Source: Arachis hypogaea
Lineage: Eukaryota > Streptophyta > Magnoliopsida > Fabales > Fabaceae
NCBI RefSeq assembly: GCF_003086295.3
Contig: NC_092051.1
Span: forward strand, 14,748,810-14,812,809
DNA length: 64,000 nucleotides
Direction: 5' to 3'
Shown one piece after another: positions 1-12,180 of the stretch. The number at the start of each line of letters is the position of its first letter. Position 1 is the first letter of the stretch. The notes beneath the pieces are model-generated. The model was not told where the DNA came from and searched no databases. It saw nothing but the letters and a program-made list of their open reading frames with translations. The translations under genes were made by a program, and so were the position numbers.

Positions 1-1098
1 GAACTTCAAGGACATACTAGAGAGAGTCCATAACAAATTGAAAGGGTGGAAGAGTAAGTGCTTATCACTTGCGGGAAGACTTACACTAACTCAATCAGTG
101 TTAAGCCCAGCTCTTAATTTCAGCATGCAATATGAAAGAGTACCAAGAGAAATCTGTTTAGAGGTGAAAAACTGCAGAGAAGCTTTATATGGAGAGATGA
201 ACCAGATAAGACGAAAATGCATCTCATAAGTTGAAAGACCCTTTATCAACCGAAATATTTGGGAGGACTAGGATTCAGAAGGCTCAACACTATGAATGAT
301 GCTTTCCTACTAAAAAATATTTGGCAAGCTATGGAGAATCCGGAAGCACTTTGGGTTCAAGTCCTTTCAAATAAGTACTACAAAGAAAATAGGTTGAACA
401 ATCTTATGCAAGCAAAACAAGGAGACTCACCCTTTTGGAGAGAAATTATAAAGCTATGGCCTACGTTTTTAAACTACTCTATTCACTACATTGGAAATGG
501 ATTATCTACATTATTTTGAAAGTAAAATTGGTTAGAGAATAAAGGGATCCTCATAAATAAAGCGTTAAATCTGGACACTGTGGATGCTGAAAGCTTAGTG
601 TGGGAATGGACTAAGCAAAATGGCAAATGGGACATAGACAGACTTAATCAGAACTTGCCTCCTGAGATTGTGATGGAAATTATATGCAAACCACCACCTC
701 AGACAGAAAATGATGACGATAGAAGAGGGTGGAGACTGTCTCACGATGGGAATTTCTCTATTAACTCTACCTACAAAAAACTCAGAAATTGGCCAAGTGA
801 GGAGAAAACTGTTTGGAAACAACTTTGGAGTTAGAGAGGTCCACAAAGAGCAAAAATTTTCTTATGGACAGCCATGCACAAGAAATTGATGACAAATCAA
901 AGAAGAGCCAGAATTTTTAGAGGAGCAGGGGACTGTACGCTATGTAATGAAGGACAAGAAGACATCTTTTATGTGCTGAGAAATTGTCCGAAGGCTTCAA
1001 CAATTTGGGTGAACCTAGTTAAAACAGACAAAATCCCTAATTTCTTTCAATTAGAATGGGATAATACAGCAACTAATACAGCAACTGGGGAAAGATGA
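1..1098 (+). pseudogene. Broken LINE ORF2: reverse transcriptase C-terminus and zf-RVT domain
   Basis: Positions 38-229 encode a segment with GWKSKCLSLAGRLTLTQSVL, the conserved stretch after the catalytic core in plant LINE reverse transcriptases. From 259 the frame changes and reads GGLGFRRLNTMNDAFLLKN, the usual next block, so a frameshift lies near 230-258. The 259-519, 580-834 and 874-1098 segments share one frame and are separated by in-frame stops. The last segments carry RGPQRAKIFLW and a CTLC pair, as in the zf-RVT domain. The catalytic YADD/FADD region would lie upstream of position 1. The frameshift and at least four stops show that it is non-functional. Confidence 0.85.
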
Positions 1099-1117
1099 AA
1101 AGTTAGACTGGAGGAAC

Positions 1118-1807
1118 GTGTTTATTACAGCTTGTTGGAGAATTTGGCAATGGAGGAACAAAGAAATTCATGAACAACAGTATAGAAGACCAATGCAACC
1201 ATATGCAAAAATTAATAAAGAAGCCAAGGAAATTAAAAGAGCGCTTGAGAAAACTTACCTCGGACAGAGAAGAGGAAGAATTGAGAGGAATGTTCGATGG
1301 AACCCTCCACCGGCAGGATGGATCAAATTAAACTCTGACGAAACAGCTCAGGGCAACCTAGGAACTATCGGCTGTGGAGGAATTCTACGGGATGAGGAGG
1401 GACGCTGGATAGCAGGCTTCTCTAATAAAGTTGGAGTTGGAACAGTTTTCATGGCGGAACTCTGCAGTGTGAAGAAGGGATTAGAGATAACCTGGACAAT
1501 GGATTTTCGAAAAATTGTGGTAGAGATAGATGCTGGAGCAGTGATAAAACTCCTCAACAAGGGAGAAAGTTTGGCCTCCCACCCTAATGCTGTGGTCAGA
1601 GAGATATATGAATTAAAAAAAAGAAATTGGAATATTCATTTTATTCAAATATATAGAGAAGGTAATATGTGTGCAGATTACCTGGCAAAAAAGAGTTTAA
1701 CAATGGAAGCTGATTTTATTTTTTGGGATATACCTCCTTCTGACCTTAGGAGGATTATTAGTGATGATGAAAGAGGGGTTACCTTACCCCATTTAGTTTG
1801 TATCTAG
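1118..1807 (+). pseudogene. LINE RNase H-like domain (RVT_3), 229 codons open
   Basis: This open stretch is the C-terminal RNase H of the LINE. Recognisable blocks are WIKLNSDETAQG (first acidic site), GCGGILRDEEGRWIAGFS, AELCSVKKGLEI (the acidic helix), VEIDAGAVI, and REGNMCADYLAKKS (last Asp). It is in a different frame from the preceding 259-1098 segment, so it can no longer be part of one polyprotein. The stop at 1805-1807 is followed by about 35 bases and then the A-run, as expected for a LINE 3' end. Other LINE copies could supply the function; I see no sign that this one is a host gene. Confidence 0.8.
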
Positions 1808-1856
1808 GTTTTCTTTTGGGCTTTTCAGCTCCGTTTCATTACCAAAAAAAAAAAAA

Positions 1857-2351
1857 GATAGAACTCTTGTCTATATAGGGTATAGTATATGCGAGTGTAG
1901 TTTAGAATTAGAGGTTATTCAATTCATTCGATAAAAACAAAAGAAAGACTAAATCTAAGCTGCACTCACCCCACCTTAAAGTAAATATAATTGTAACTAA
2001 TTTGGTTGGTTCAATAGTTGGTTATTAATCCGTTTAAAAAAATATTGGAAGATTTAAATTCTACCTTATATATACAGTACCTCATTAGTTAGTGGCAAAC
2101 TCTTAAATAGAACTCTGATTTATGATAAATTAGTCCTTTATCTATTAAACAGAAAAATATCGTAAGAAAAAAAAAAGATAATTGTAAAGTGTCCTTTGAG
2201 CTTTTAGAAGTGGGTATTAATTAGACACTTAATATGATTTTGGTAAAAATTTGTTTCACTTTATTTTTGGTAACCTCGACAGGGTGTTGAATCAAGTTTG
2301 TATGAAGATTTCAGTTTGGAGAACAGATACGACTTTTCTAAAAAAGAGTGA
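1857..2351. other. AT-rich spacer without a recognised gene
   Basis: This stretch lies between the LINE A-tail and the CACTA-like element. I see no coding similarity and no clear repeat, only AT-rich DNA with short homopolymer runs. Confidence 0.5.
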
Positions 2352-4460
2352 CACAACTAGAAAATTGCTTAATACAGACAGATTTAGTCTTTATTACAGG
2401 CGAATTTTTGATTACCGACAAAATTACCAATGGATTTTGTCCCTCTGTAAAAGCCTCGCCGGAAATTATTTACCGACGAATTTTTTTCGCCGGTAATTTA
2501 CCGACAGATTTTTACTAGTTACCGACATATTTTCTCTCGGTAAATTCTCCCCTCCATTTTCCTTGAACGTCAAACTTTCCGACAGATTTTTCGCCAGTAA
2601 TTAGAGACAGATTTTCCATTGGTAATTAGAGATAGATTTTCCGATCGATTTTCCATCGGTAATTAGAGACAGATTTTTCGACGGATTTTCCGTCGGTAAT
2701 TAGCGACAGATTTTTTGTTGGTAATTAGAACCTTGTAAAACCATTCTAAACTCTGAATACAGACAAAAAATCCGTCAGTAAGGTAAAATAATTTTTTTTA
2801 GATTTTTTCATTGCAAAATAAACTTGTTTTCATACAAAATAAATATAAATTTAATAAATACAAATTTTTATCTAATTTGTATTTGAATATTTATAATATT
2901 TCAAAAAATAAATAAATTTATCGTATTATCAAACTAAAAGAAAAGTAGTATAAACAAGCAAGTCAATATAATTCAAAACATAAATAAAGTGTATTGATAC
3001 ATCAACTATAATTCTCAGTATATTGTTCAACCATACTAAAACTATCAGCTATAGTCTTTAGTGTCATCATAATCCTCATCTGAAGAGATTGAGGGTGGCG
3101 GCTTTGTAAAGCAACATGGCAGGCTTCTTTGATTGGCATCTACAAGATAATGTTACAAAAGAAGCAATGTTAATATGATATCTCAAATTGAATTTGCACA
3201 GCAAAACAACAGGCTCCTTTGAGTGAATGTTTGTCTATATTTTCCGGAATAACCTGATGGATCAATAACATTCTGAAGTAACTATTTATAAGGCTCTACC
3301 TAATTAATAGCTTTAACTTTTAGGATTCTTTTACATTATTACTATCTCAACAAGAAGCACCTATGAGACTTTTATTCATTCAAGTAATTGTCAATTAAAG
3401 TATTGACCTTTTAGTTCGGAGACATGTTATGTGCTGATGCTTAACTTTACATATCACTAATAATGTTATGCTTGTACAGGAGAGATAGAGATACAACCTG
3501 AAGAACAAGGCTTTCAAAATAGTGAGCAATACTACCCATAACATCTAACCTAGCTCTTGTCACATATATTTCTTCCTATCATAATGATTCAACATCAAAA
3601 ATTGAAAGAAGAAATAACAAAAAGGACAGGTATTTGAATTTAATAGATTTTGTAGTGTAATATCACAAAAATAAAATAAATAAAAAAATAGAAATGGTCA
3701 AAACCTCCCAATTGAACAGAAAAGCTGCAGCCCAAATCGGAAAATAAAAGACAAACGCTAGCTTAATCCCAAGTTGAAAATGAAAATCAAGCAGTAATTA
3801 AACTAACACAACATGAAAATTACATTGTAATAATAGAATTTCATTGTATCAAAAATTGGAAGAAATATAATAGAAAATTCAAATACTCACCATCGATGTT
3901 GGGTTTGAAGAGAAGAAAAAGTCACTGAAAGAGGATTAAGATTTGTACTTGTAAAAAAGGGGAAGAGAAGGGACAGCACGGGAACAACGATACTTAATGA
4001 CGACGAGAGTGATGGAAGTCTCAAAAGTGTTGATGATGGAAGCAAGCGGTGGATGAAGGTGCTGAGGAGAAAGGTTTGGAGTGTGAATGGAGAGGAAGAT
4101 AACTGTGAAGGTCATTTGGAGTGTAGAGCTCGAGAGGGTAGAGGTAGAGTTAGGTTTAACTCAATATTTCTGATGGAATATTTTAAATTACAGATAGATT
4201 TTTTGTCTGTAATAATTCAATAAAACACGGCATTTTTGTTTATTTAATTACAAAGGAATTTTTCGTCGGTAAGTATTTTTCACGAAAAAAAATTAATTTT
4301 TCTGATAGAATTATCGACAAATTCTCTTTCTCGTCTGTAATTTATGCTAATTCATTTTTTTGTTTCCGACAAGAAATCCCTCGTAAATTCTATCTGTATT
4401 TTCGTGGGATAAAATCTGTTAGAAATATCCATCTCGTTCCGAAAATTATTTACTGTAGGT
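2352..4460. mobile_element. Non-autonomous CACTA (En/Spm-like) transposon, degenerate
   Basis: The left end at 2352 reads cacaactagaaaattgc, a decayed version of the CACTACAAGAAAA terminus of plant CACTA elements. The right end near 4441-4460 reads gaaaattatttactgtaggt, its approximate inverse. Both flanks carry many copies of a short subterminal motif around accgacagattttccgtcgg (about 2395-2780 on the left and 4180-4400 on the right), the arrangement expected for transposase-binding subterminal repeats. The interior (about 2800-4150) has no open transposase. The exact ends and the 3-bp target duplication could not be fixed. Confidence 0.65.
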
Positions 4461-6533
4461 ATCGAATTTGTGTATGTCAAAATATTTGTGATAAATGCAA
4501 AACAAGAATATAGATCAAGTGAAGTGAAAACTTGGAAATAAAATGCTTGAAAGAAAAGAAAATAAACAATGTGGAGACAAAAATAACATAAAGAGAAAGA
4601 AATAAAATAAATAAAAACTGTAAATGAAATAACAAGTAAATTGAAGTTTAAAATAAATAAACAAAATAAATTAAAATATCCGAAAAGAAATGAAAAGCAA
4701 TAAAACCAAATATTGAAAATAAAAGGAAAAAAATCAAGAGTAAAAGAAAATTGATTTCAGATACTCACATGTATTTTTACTCCATGGATCTTCTTAGCAT
4801 CAGTATGACTTTGGATTTTATAGAGTTTTGTGTGATAGTGTAGTGTTCAGATTGATGATCCTTTTTTACTTTTACATTTTTTCTATTTATAAACCATAAG
4901 GATAAATTTACAGAGTATTTTTATCTTTCCACGATCTAACTTCCTCTTATTTCTCAGGCCACGACATAGTGATACTGTCTTGATCATGAATAATCTTGAT
5001 TTCCATTCCACGATCTAACTTCCTCTTGTTTCTCAGGCCACGATATAGTGATACTGCCTTGATTATGAAGAATCTTGATTTCCAAGTTTGAAGTCTTCTC
5101 TTACCTTGATTTTCAAGCCCCATATTCCATAAAGTATTTCTGGATTAAGCTTTCGTGTGATTATCTTATTTCGATTTTTAGAAATCACCGACTCGACTCC
5201 TTCTATAATAAGTTGAACTCCTTGTGTTAACGCTCTTATGCATGGAACAACCTATATATCGTGATACTTCGACCTACATTTTCATAGAACAACCCACATG
5301 CTATGATATTTCGACTTACATATTATCGACTCACTTTTTGGTCAAACGATCGTCATGGTCAAACTATCTGTAATGTCAATTTTTGTGCTAATAAAATTAA
5401 AAAGTTAAATGTTGAAATAAAAAATGTACACCAAACCTTAAGAATGATAAATAAACATCAACGTAAAATACAATAATGTAAATTATCAACGAACATTTTC
5501 TCTTTAGGTGAATAACTAAAAGTTACATGTACTGAAGATTTAAATTGTGAAAAGTATAGTCAAGCATGAAATAAGTTGTAGTCTTTTCAAGAGGAAAACT
5601 AATATCACAACCACTTCAACTAAAATATTTAATATACCATCGAATTGTTAATAAGTCCAATTAAGCTCCATTGTTGGGACCAACCTTGGGTTCTTTTAGT
5701 GGATAATCTCAAAATTTGTTTTCCGAAATGATATCGAAACTATCTTCTAAGGCAAGGATAATGTAATGATGTTGGATACCTATCCGGAACCCTAGATATA
5801 TCAATCATGCATTATCCATGGAAATGGCATGTATTGTTTTAGGTAAAAAAAAAAAAGAGCACTCTTCTTATTTACGAGATACTTAATTAATATTTTCTTT
5901 ATTTATAAAATATACATATTTATTTTTAAAAAATTAAATAATGTAAATTTTAGTCTATTTGACACAAATACTTATCAATAATTATTATAATTATATACAT
6001 ATATCAATAAAATAAGAGTAATTTAGTCAATTTAAATAATAATTAAAATATATTATTATTGTAATAAAGTTTATTTATTTTAATATTTTATCTCATAATA
6101 TAAAAAAATCAAACTTGGTATAAAAATATTTAATTTAAATTTTTTATATATTTATTTTATAATTAATAATAACATGTGTAGAAAATTTTATGAATTGAAT
6201 TATATAACATCATACAGTTGATAATTAAAACTTGATGATTATTATTAGTATGAAAATTATTAATGGATGAATAGTAACCAATTAATAATGCAAAACAAAT
6301 TATTATGAGAATGATGATATATATGTAGACGTACACATCACCATGCTTATCTTCCATGGAGTTCCTGTGGAGGATATGTTGTTTTCATTGGTTTCGTCCA
6401 ATCACACACGCCTTCATAAAAGTGGGACCAATTTATCAACCCAGCTGTATGTTATTGTTGGCAACCAGCATCTACTCCTATAAACTCTTTCTACAGTGTA
6501 AAAATCTTTCATCTATGGTATAGTTCTATATAC
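4461..6533. other. Intergenic AT-rich DNA upstream of the mannanase gene
   Basis: No gene is recognised here. It contains A-rich stretches (about 4500-4760), a 79-bp direct duplication (4929-5086) and very AT-rich DNA (5880-6180). Near 6380-6410 a ccaat motif occurs on both strands close together, possibly part of the promoter region of the gene to the right. Confidence 0.5.
4929..5086. repeat. Two tandem copies of a 79-bp unit
   Basis: The block beginning ccacgatctaacttcctctt at 4929 is repeated at 5008 with only a handful of substitutions, giving two adjacent 79-bp copies. It has no coding potential. Confidence 0.9.
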
Positions 6534-6540
6534 TATATAA
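6534..6540 (+). promoter_or_regulatory. Candidate distal TATA box of the mannanase gene
   Basis: TATATAA occurs here, followed about 30 bases later by a pyrimidine-rich stretch (ttctcttcactcttcc) that resembles a plant transcription start and leader. It lies 1.4 kb upstream of the mannanase ATG. Using it would require a leader intron, for example a donor at about 6655 (ggtacgta) and an acceptor at 7911-7912. The TATA box at 7854 is the simpler choice. Confidence 0.35.
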
Positions 6541-6602
6541 AGGCTACAAGGGTTGCCCAATTTCTCTTCACTCTTCCATCCCCCTTCTAATTTTAAAAGC
6601 TT

Positions 6603-6683
6603 ATGCTATTTTGCATTGTGACGTTCGCCTTTATCTTGTTAATTATTGCTCTTTGGTACGTAATCCATTACTGGCTACTATAG
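6603..6683 (+). other. Short hydrophobic upstream ORF (26 codons)
   Basis: An ATG at 6603 opens a 26-codon frame that is almost entirely hydrophobic (FAFILLIIALW in its middle) and ends at TAG 6681-6683. It looks like a signal-anchor segment. It sits 60 bases after the distal TATA box. A GT donor (ggtacgta) falls inside it at about 6655. It could be a chance ORF, an upstream ORF in a long leader, or an alternative first exon. I cannot decide between these. Confidence 0.3.
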
Positions 6684-6751
6684 TTGCTTTTAATACTACT
6701 TATCGAATTAGAATATAGGCACAAACACTTTCATGTATACATTAATACATA

Positions 6752-6774
6752 ATATATATATATATATATATATA
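6752..6774. repeat. (TA)n microsatellite
   Basis: A perfect alternating AT tract of about 23 bases in the mannanase upstream region. Confidence 0.9.
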
Positions 6775-7853
6775 CACGTAGTATTAATTAAAATATTCCA
6801 TGTATTAATATGTGATAGTTTCCGTAGAATAATTGAAAAAAAAGCATTTCTATTTTATTTTATACCAATACACTAATAACAATTTTCTTATATACAATAA
6901 TTAACCCATAGGATCATACCCGTCATTGAAATAGTGTGGATACAACTTAACCTTATTTATTTACTAGTTTAACAAAATATGATTGTATAATTGATATAGC
7001 ATTGAATTCTTAATTCTAGAGTTTAATTTAAGTTTTTTTATCTTCATGAAACAACAATATTATTATCAATGTTTGAAAGATAAGAATTTTCAGCTAAAAA
7101 ATTTCCAATTTTAATTTTATTTATGTCAATGTAATATATTCAGAATGATATATACCTCACGCGCGCATGCATATACAATTGACATTAATTGGATTAATAG
7201 CATATAATGTCTATTAATATTCTATTCCATTTTTAAAGTGACTATACGTTTATTTCTCCGGGAGTATACTCATGCATAATATTTAATTTGCATTAACAGT
7301 ATCAAAAGAATATCTTTTATTTATTTTGTAATCATTTACATATATGCTTATTTAGAAAATGAGTTATATACAATTCTCAATCTCAAAATTCTAAAATAGC
7401 ACAACATACGCTTTTCTAAGAAAAACTTTCGCATTCAACTACATTGTGTATGTTTTTATTCTTTTTTCATGTTATAATTTTTCTAATTTATTGGTTTATA
7501 TTTCTTTATACTTTGTATTACAATTCTTATTATGTATAAACCAATTTAGTATTTTTCTTTTGTATTATTTAAAATTTTGTTTCATAATTTTTTATTTTTT
7601 ATTTTAACAGTCAATAGATAAAAATATGAGTTAGGTACTAAAATTTATGAAAATATTTTTAATTTAATATCCATAATTTAATGTATAATATTTATAATTT
7701 TATACTCATTACATTAATAATTTCATACATATAATATCCACAATTAAAATATTTTTTCAATTAATGTTACCCAATCTCAATAATCTAACTATGTCTATAA
7801 TTTTAGATAAATAACATTTATGATTTCATACTCGTAACATTCATAATTTCATC

Positions 7854-7860
7854 TATATAA
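7854..7860 (+). promoter_or_regulatory. Candidate proximal TATA box of the mannanase gene
   Basis: TATATAA in the context ctatataag lies 75 bases before the ATG at 7935. That spacing would give a leader of about 45 bases with no leader intron, which makes it the more economical core promoter of the two candidates. Confidence 0.5.
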
Positions 7861-7934
7861 GATATCATGCACGGGTGGAAACTTGGTTGTGATTTTTGTG
7901 TTTGGTTGTCAGAAGTAAGGGGTGAGTGGGCATT

Positions 7935-9752
7935 ATGAAGTGCACGAGAGGTACCAATGGATGTCTCAAAAACATGGTTTTGACAGCTTTTATGGTGGCC
8001 GTGGTTGTTGTCCAACTCCAACATGTGAGTTGCAACGGTGTTGGTGATGGTACCAGTGGTGTTGGATTTGTTCAACGAAGTGGCACCAACTTTGTTGTGA
8101 ATGGGAAACGTTTTTACTTCAATGGATTCAATGCTTACTGGCTCATGTACATGGGAACTGACCCATCTACAAGGTCCAAGGTCACAACCACTTTACAACA
8201 AGCCTCCATTCATGGCTTAAGGGTTGCAAGAACTTGGGCCTTCAATGATGGACCTAATTACAGAGCCCTCCAGATTTCTCCTGGCACCTATGACGAGAAT
8301 GTGTTTAGAGTACGTATTAATATCTTTGCGTGAACTATTTAGTTTACAATATCATCTTCATGTGAAGACGTATTTACGAAAGTAGTCATTTTAATATATG
8401 TTTTTTCTATTTTATTTTTGGAAAAGTATATGAACCAACTCCAAATTAGCTAAGAATGGAATAGCTTAATTAATTATAAATATAATAATTAGTTTTATTT
8501 ATTTATAATTTAAAATATTGGTTATTAAATGTTTCATCACATTCAAATTAGGAGGAGATACGTTTAGTATCATTGCAACGTGAATCACGGAAACTGATTC
8601 AATTAGTTTCCGTCTCTTCACCCTCCTTCTCTCTCCAAATGCCTAAAACATGATAAATCAGAAAACAGATTCAGAACCATCCAATTTACAAAGAAAAAAA
8701 ACATCCTAGTGCCTAACATAAACACTATCCACGTAGAGGTTTTGAATTCACCCAAGGCATTTGTCTGGTTTTTGGCCGGAACTATCTTGGTTGTCTAGCA
8801 TTATTGTTTATTTTTTAATATCTTTCACCGTCATCTTTTGATACATGTATTTGTGTTTGTATAGGGATTGGATTTTGTAGTTTCTGAAGCGCGAAAATAT
8901 GGGGTGCGGTTGATACTGAGCTTTGTGAACAATTGGAAAGATTTTGGTGGGAAAAATCAGTATGTGCAATGGGCAAGAGAGCATGGTGGCCAAAATGTTA
9001 ACAATGAAGATGACTTCTTTAGTAACCCAGTTGCTAAGCAATACTACAAGAACCATATTAAGGTTACATTCATATTCATATATTATATACTTGAGAGCAT
9101 GCATGCAAGTGATGCAACACACAAAGGACCCTTTGGGGAGTGACTTCCACTCGGAATATAATTATTAACGTACACGTACTTTTAAAATTTGGGTCAAATA
9201 AAGTAGTCTCATATTTAATCATGATATATAATTAATTCGGTTATATAATAGACACTATTTTAATATTAGTATTTTTTAACTTAAAGTAATTTCAATATAT
9301 AATTAGTTAACTTGTGCGTACTTCATAATTAAATTCTTTATGAGATTTTAACTGTACTATTTTGAGAGAATATAATTATATTTGTACTTTTATTTTATAG
9401 GCCTCTATCTTATAGCCTTGAGGAAAAAACACACACATATATATTATCCATATATTTGGTTTATGTATGTGTTCCAAATTAAATTGTGGTCTAAACAATA
9501 TTCTTTTTCATATACTTATCTTCTAGTTAGTGGCACATAACATTATTTATTTGTAGGACATATCGGAAAGGTGGAAGGTTTAATTTGAGGACAAAGACAA
9601 ATAACTTTCATCCCATGTTGGAAAGACGGAAATATTTTGTTCTCCTTTCTCTTGTCCCATCAATTAATTTGATGAAAACAAAAAATACTATAAATGCCTT
9701 AAATAATTTTTAATAATTTTTCAAATAAAAAATTATTGATTGAACGGATACA

Positions 9753-9799
<47 letters not shown>

Positions 9800-11567
9800 G
9801 CTGTGGTAGGAAGAAGAAACACGATAACAGGGGTGGCATATAAGGATGATCCAACCATTTTTGCGTGGGAATTGATGAACGAACCTCGTTCCCAAAGTGA
9901 CTACTCAGGCAAAGTTATCAAGGTCATTTTCTTATAATTTCGCCATCATAGCTATACAACATTTTACAACTGGCTACAGTGCCACACGCATGCACATACA
10001 TTAATAATAATCATCCTTTCTTTATTTCTTTATCAATTAATTATATTAACAAGTATAGCCTAACTAGATAAATAAATAAAGAAAAAGCTTAATTAGGATA
10101 GGCCACCTAATTTTGGACATGATGATAATATATGAATGGGTGTTGGGTTTTTCAGGAATGGGTGATTGAGATGGCTGCTTATGTGAAATCCATTGATAGA
10201 AATCATTTACTTGAAGTTGGACTTGAAGGCTTCTATGATGAAACCAGAAAACAATTCAATCCAGGATATCAATTAGTTGGCACTGATTTCATTTCTAGCA
10301 ACCAAGTTCCCCAAGTCGATTTTGCTACCATCCATCTCTATCCCGATGAATGGTACGTATATAAAAATGTCTTCCTATCAAAATAGAATTTAATTTTGAT
10401 GTACTAACAGTATAAAATATTTTAAAAAAGTCTAGAGGGCCAGGAACTTTATTAAATTTTGCCTACTATATAACAAACAAAAGAAAAATGAGTAATTTCA
10501 CACCATTGGATGAAATCTCACACTATTAAAAATATTATTGATGGCTACTTGATGGCTATAAATCACAAAAATTGTTGGCCCTAACACACCTCAAATATTT
10601 TTTAGACAATCATTCATGTGATAAATGAAAATAGTAATTACTTTTGATGATGTGACATTACATAATTTAATGTATGTGTAAAACTGTTTTACATTAACAG
10701 TGCATTAAAATTAAATTCTATGAAAATAACATTAAGAATTATTATCTAATAGTTTTTAACAATCATCTTCATATAAAGATATCTTTAAGCGAGTGTTTAT
10801 CTATACTATAATCTTATCATAAAAATAATACAATTAATAATTGTAATGATACTACTTTTGCTAAAAAATTATTCTGATAAGAAGAGACACATAAATGATT
10901 ATATCTCTAATAAATTTTTTTAAGTAAGAACCTTTTTTTTTACATTTTAGATTGTTTGGATTTTTGCATATATTTTCTTTTTTTCTTAAAAAAAATGGTC
11001 TTATACAATTTTTTTTTTTTGGGATTTAACAAATATCAAATTTTAGATTTTTCGATTATAAAAATTTTAATATTATATTATGATATTAGTTTTTTTAAAA
11101 ATTTAAACTAATAGAAGAAGACACACGAATAATTACATCTCTAACAATAATTAATAATATTATGGTATTATTTACTTTATTTTTTTATTAATACTTTATT
11201 ATGGATATATAGGATGGCAGGGTCGAACGAAGTAGCAAAGGGTGAATTTGTAGACAAATGGATAAAAGCACACATTGAAGACACACAGAAGATTTTGGGA
11301 AAGCCCATTGTTGTTGGAGAGTTTGGCAAGTCTTCAAAGACACCAGGGTATAGCGTTGAAGAAAGGGACAATTACATGAGAAAGATCTATGATGCAATAT
11401 TCACTAGTGCTAGTAGTGGGGGACCTTGTGCTGGTGGGCTTTTTTGGCAGCTCATGGCCCAACAAATGGATGGCTTCCGAGATGGCAATGAAATTATCTT
11501 CCAAGAGTCCCCTTCTACTACCAAAATTATCGACCAACAATCTTACAGAATGTCATCTATCTCTTAG
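7935..11567 (+). CDS. MAN: Mannan endo-1,4-beta-mannosidase (GH5 family), secreted, 5 exons, 415 aa
   Basis: Exons are 7935-8309, 8865-9062, 9800-9922, 10156-10352 and 11213-11567, all with GT-AG introns. The phases join to 1248 nt with no internal stop. The first in-frame ATG is 7935. Residues 13-33 form a hydrophobic signal peptide, so the enzyme should enter the secretory pathway and act on mannan in the cell wall. The TIM-barrel motifs of plant GH5 mannanases are present in order: [33 protein letters not shown] and WELMNEPR. The acid/base glutamate is residue 219 in NEP, and the nucleophile is residue 334 in VVGEFG. The length fits plant mannanases. Known family role: endo-hydrolysis of beta-1,4 mannan links in wall loosening and seed reserve use. 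Intron 2 ends in a (TA)n run and intron 4 carries a MITE. The isoform within the MAN family is not assigned. Confidence 0.95.
9757..9796 (+). repeat. (TA)20 microsatellite abutting the exon 3 acceptor
   Basis: About 40 bases of perfect TA alternation end directly at the cag acceptor (9797-9799) of the mannanase exon 3. The usual polypyrimidine tract is therefore replaced by the repeat. Confidence 0.95.
10384..10720. mobile_element. MITE-like inverted-repeat element in mannanase intron 4
   Basis: The left end reads tagaatttaattttgatgta and the right end is its near inverse (tgcattaaaattaaattcta), giving terminal inverted repeats of roughly 40 bases with mismatches around about 260 bases of AT-rich DNA. 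It has no coding capacity. Related sequence occurs at about 12240-12350 and about 13790-13890. Confidence 0.55.
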
Positions 11568-12049
11568 TTAGTAGTTACATACATACATACATGATACATC
11601 ATATACCACCTCCAGCATTTCCCCTCAAATAAATATATATGTATGTATATGTATACGTATATGTATATAATAGTAATACTTGTGGTGCATGCATGGTACG
11701 TAAGTGTAGAAGAATAAGATACTAGCTATTTAAGAGTTGGTTTCAATTGTAAGAGATTATAATGGGAAAAACAATACTATATGTTTAATTATTAATTCAT
11801 GTGGAGCAGATATATCATAAAAAAGAATAAGTGCAATAAAATTGAATGCGTCAATCGTCTCTATCCATTCTCTAGTATTCACATTGAAAACAAAATTGAT
11901 ATTCGTGACCTATACGGCAAGGAGAGAATACCTTGATTTTTAAGTTATTAGTAAGTACCAAAATAAAAAGCTCAATGATCACAATTAGGGCTAACAATAC
12001 TACCCACACTTATGGATCTAATTCAGACAAAGAGGGTTAACAACTCTAT

Positions 12050-12180
12050 CTTAAGTTCCACCAATAGCATTAGTGAATCCAAATTGCTTCAGTGTTTGTG
12101 ATAATCCATAAATTGCTTTATCCAAATCACAAACTAAAGAAGAGATAGTGTTCACATGTCCTTCACGTTGTACCATATAC
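12050..12180 (-). pseudogene. Small decayed Copia reverse transcriptase fragment
   Basis: Read on the minus strand, one frame gives DKAIYGLSQTLKQFGFTNAI. This resembles the KALYGLKQAPRAWY block and the following line of Copia reverse transcriptases. The surrounding sequence has stops in all frames. The call rests on this short match only. Confidence 0.35.

Larger units (their letters stand above)
1..1856 (+). mobile_element. 3' part of a non-LTR retrotransposon (plant LINE), cut by the window edge
   Basis: Reading left to right, the sequence encodes the tail of a plant LINE reverse transcriptase, then a zinc-binding RVT domain, then an RNase H domain, and ends in an A-run at about 1842-1856. 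That is the usual 3' order of plant L1-type ORF2. The endonuclease and most of the reverse transcriptase lie outside the window. The coding part is broken by stops and frame changes, so the copy is dead. I could not identify a target-site duplication because the left end is missing. Confidence 0.85.
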
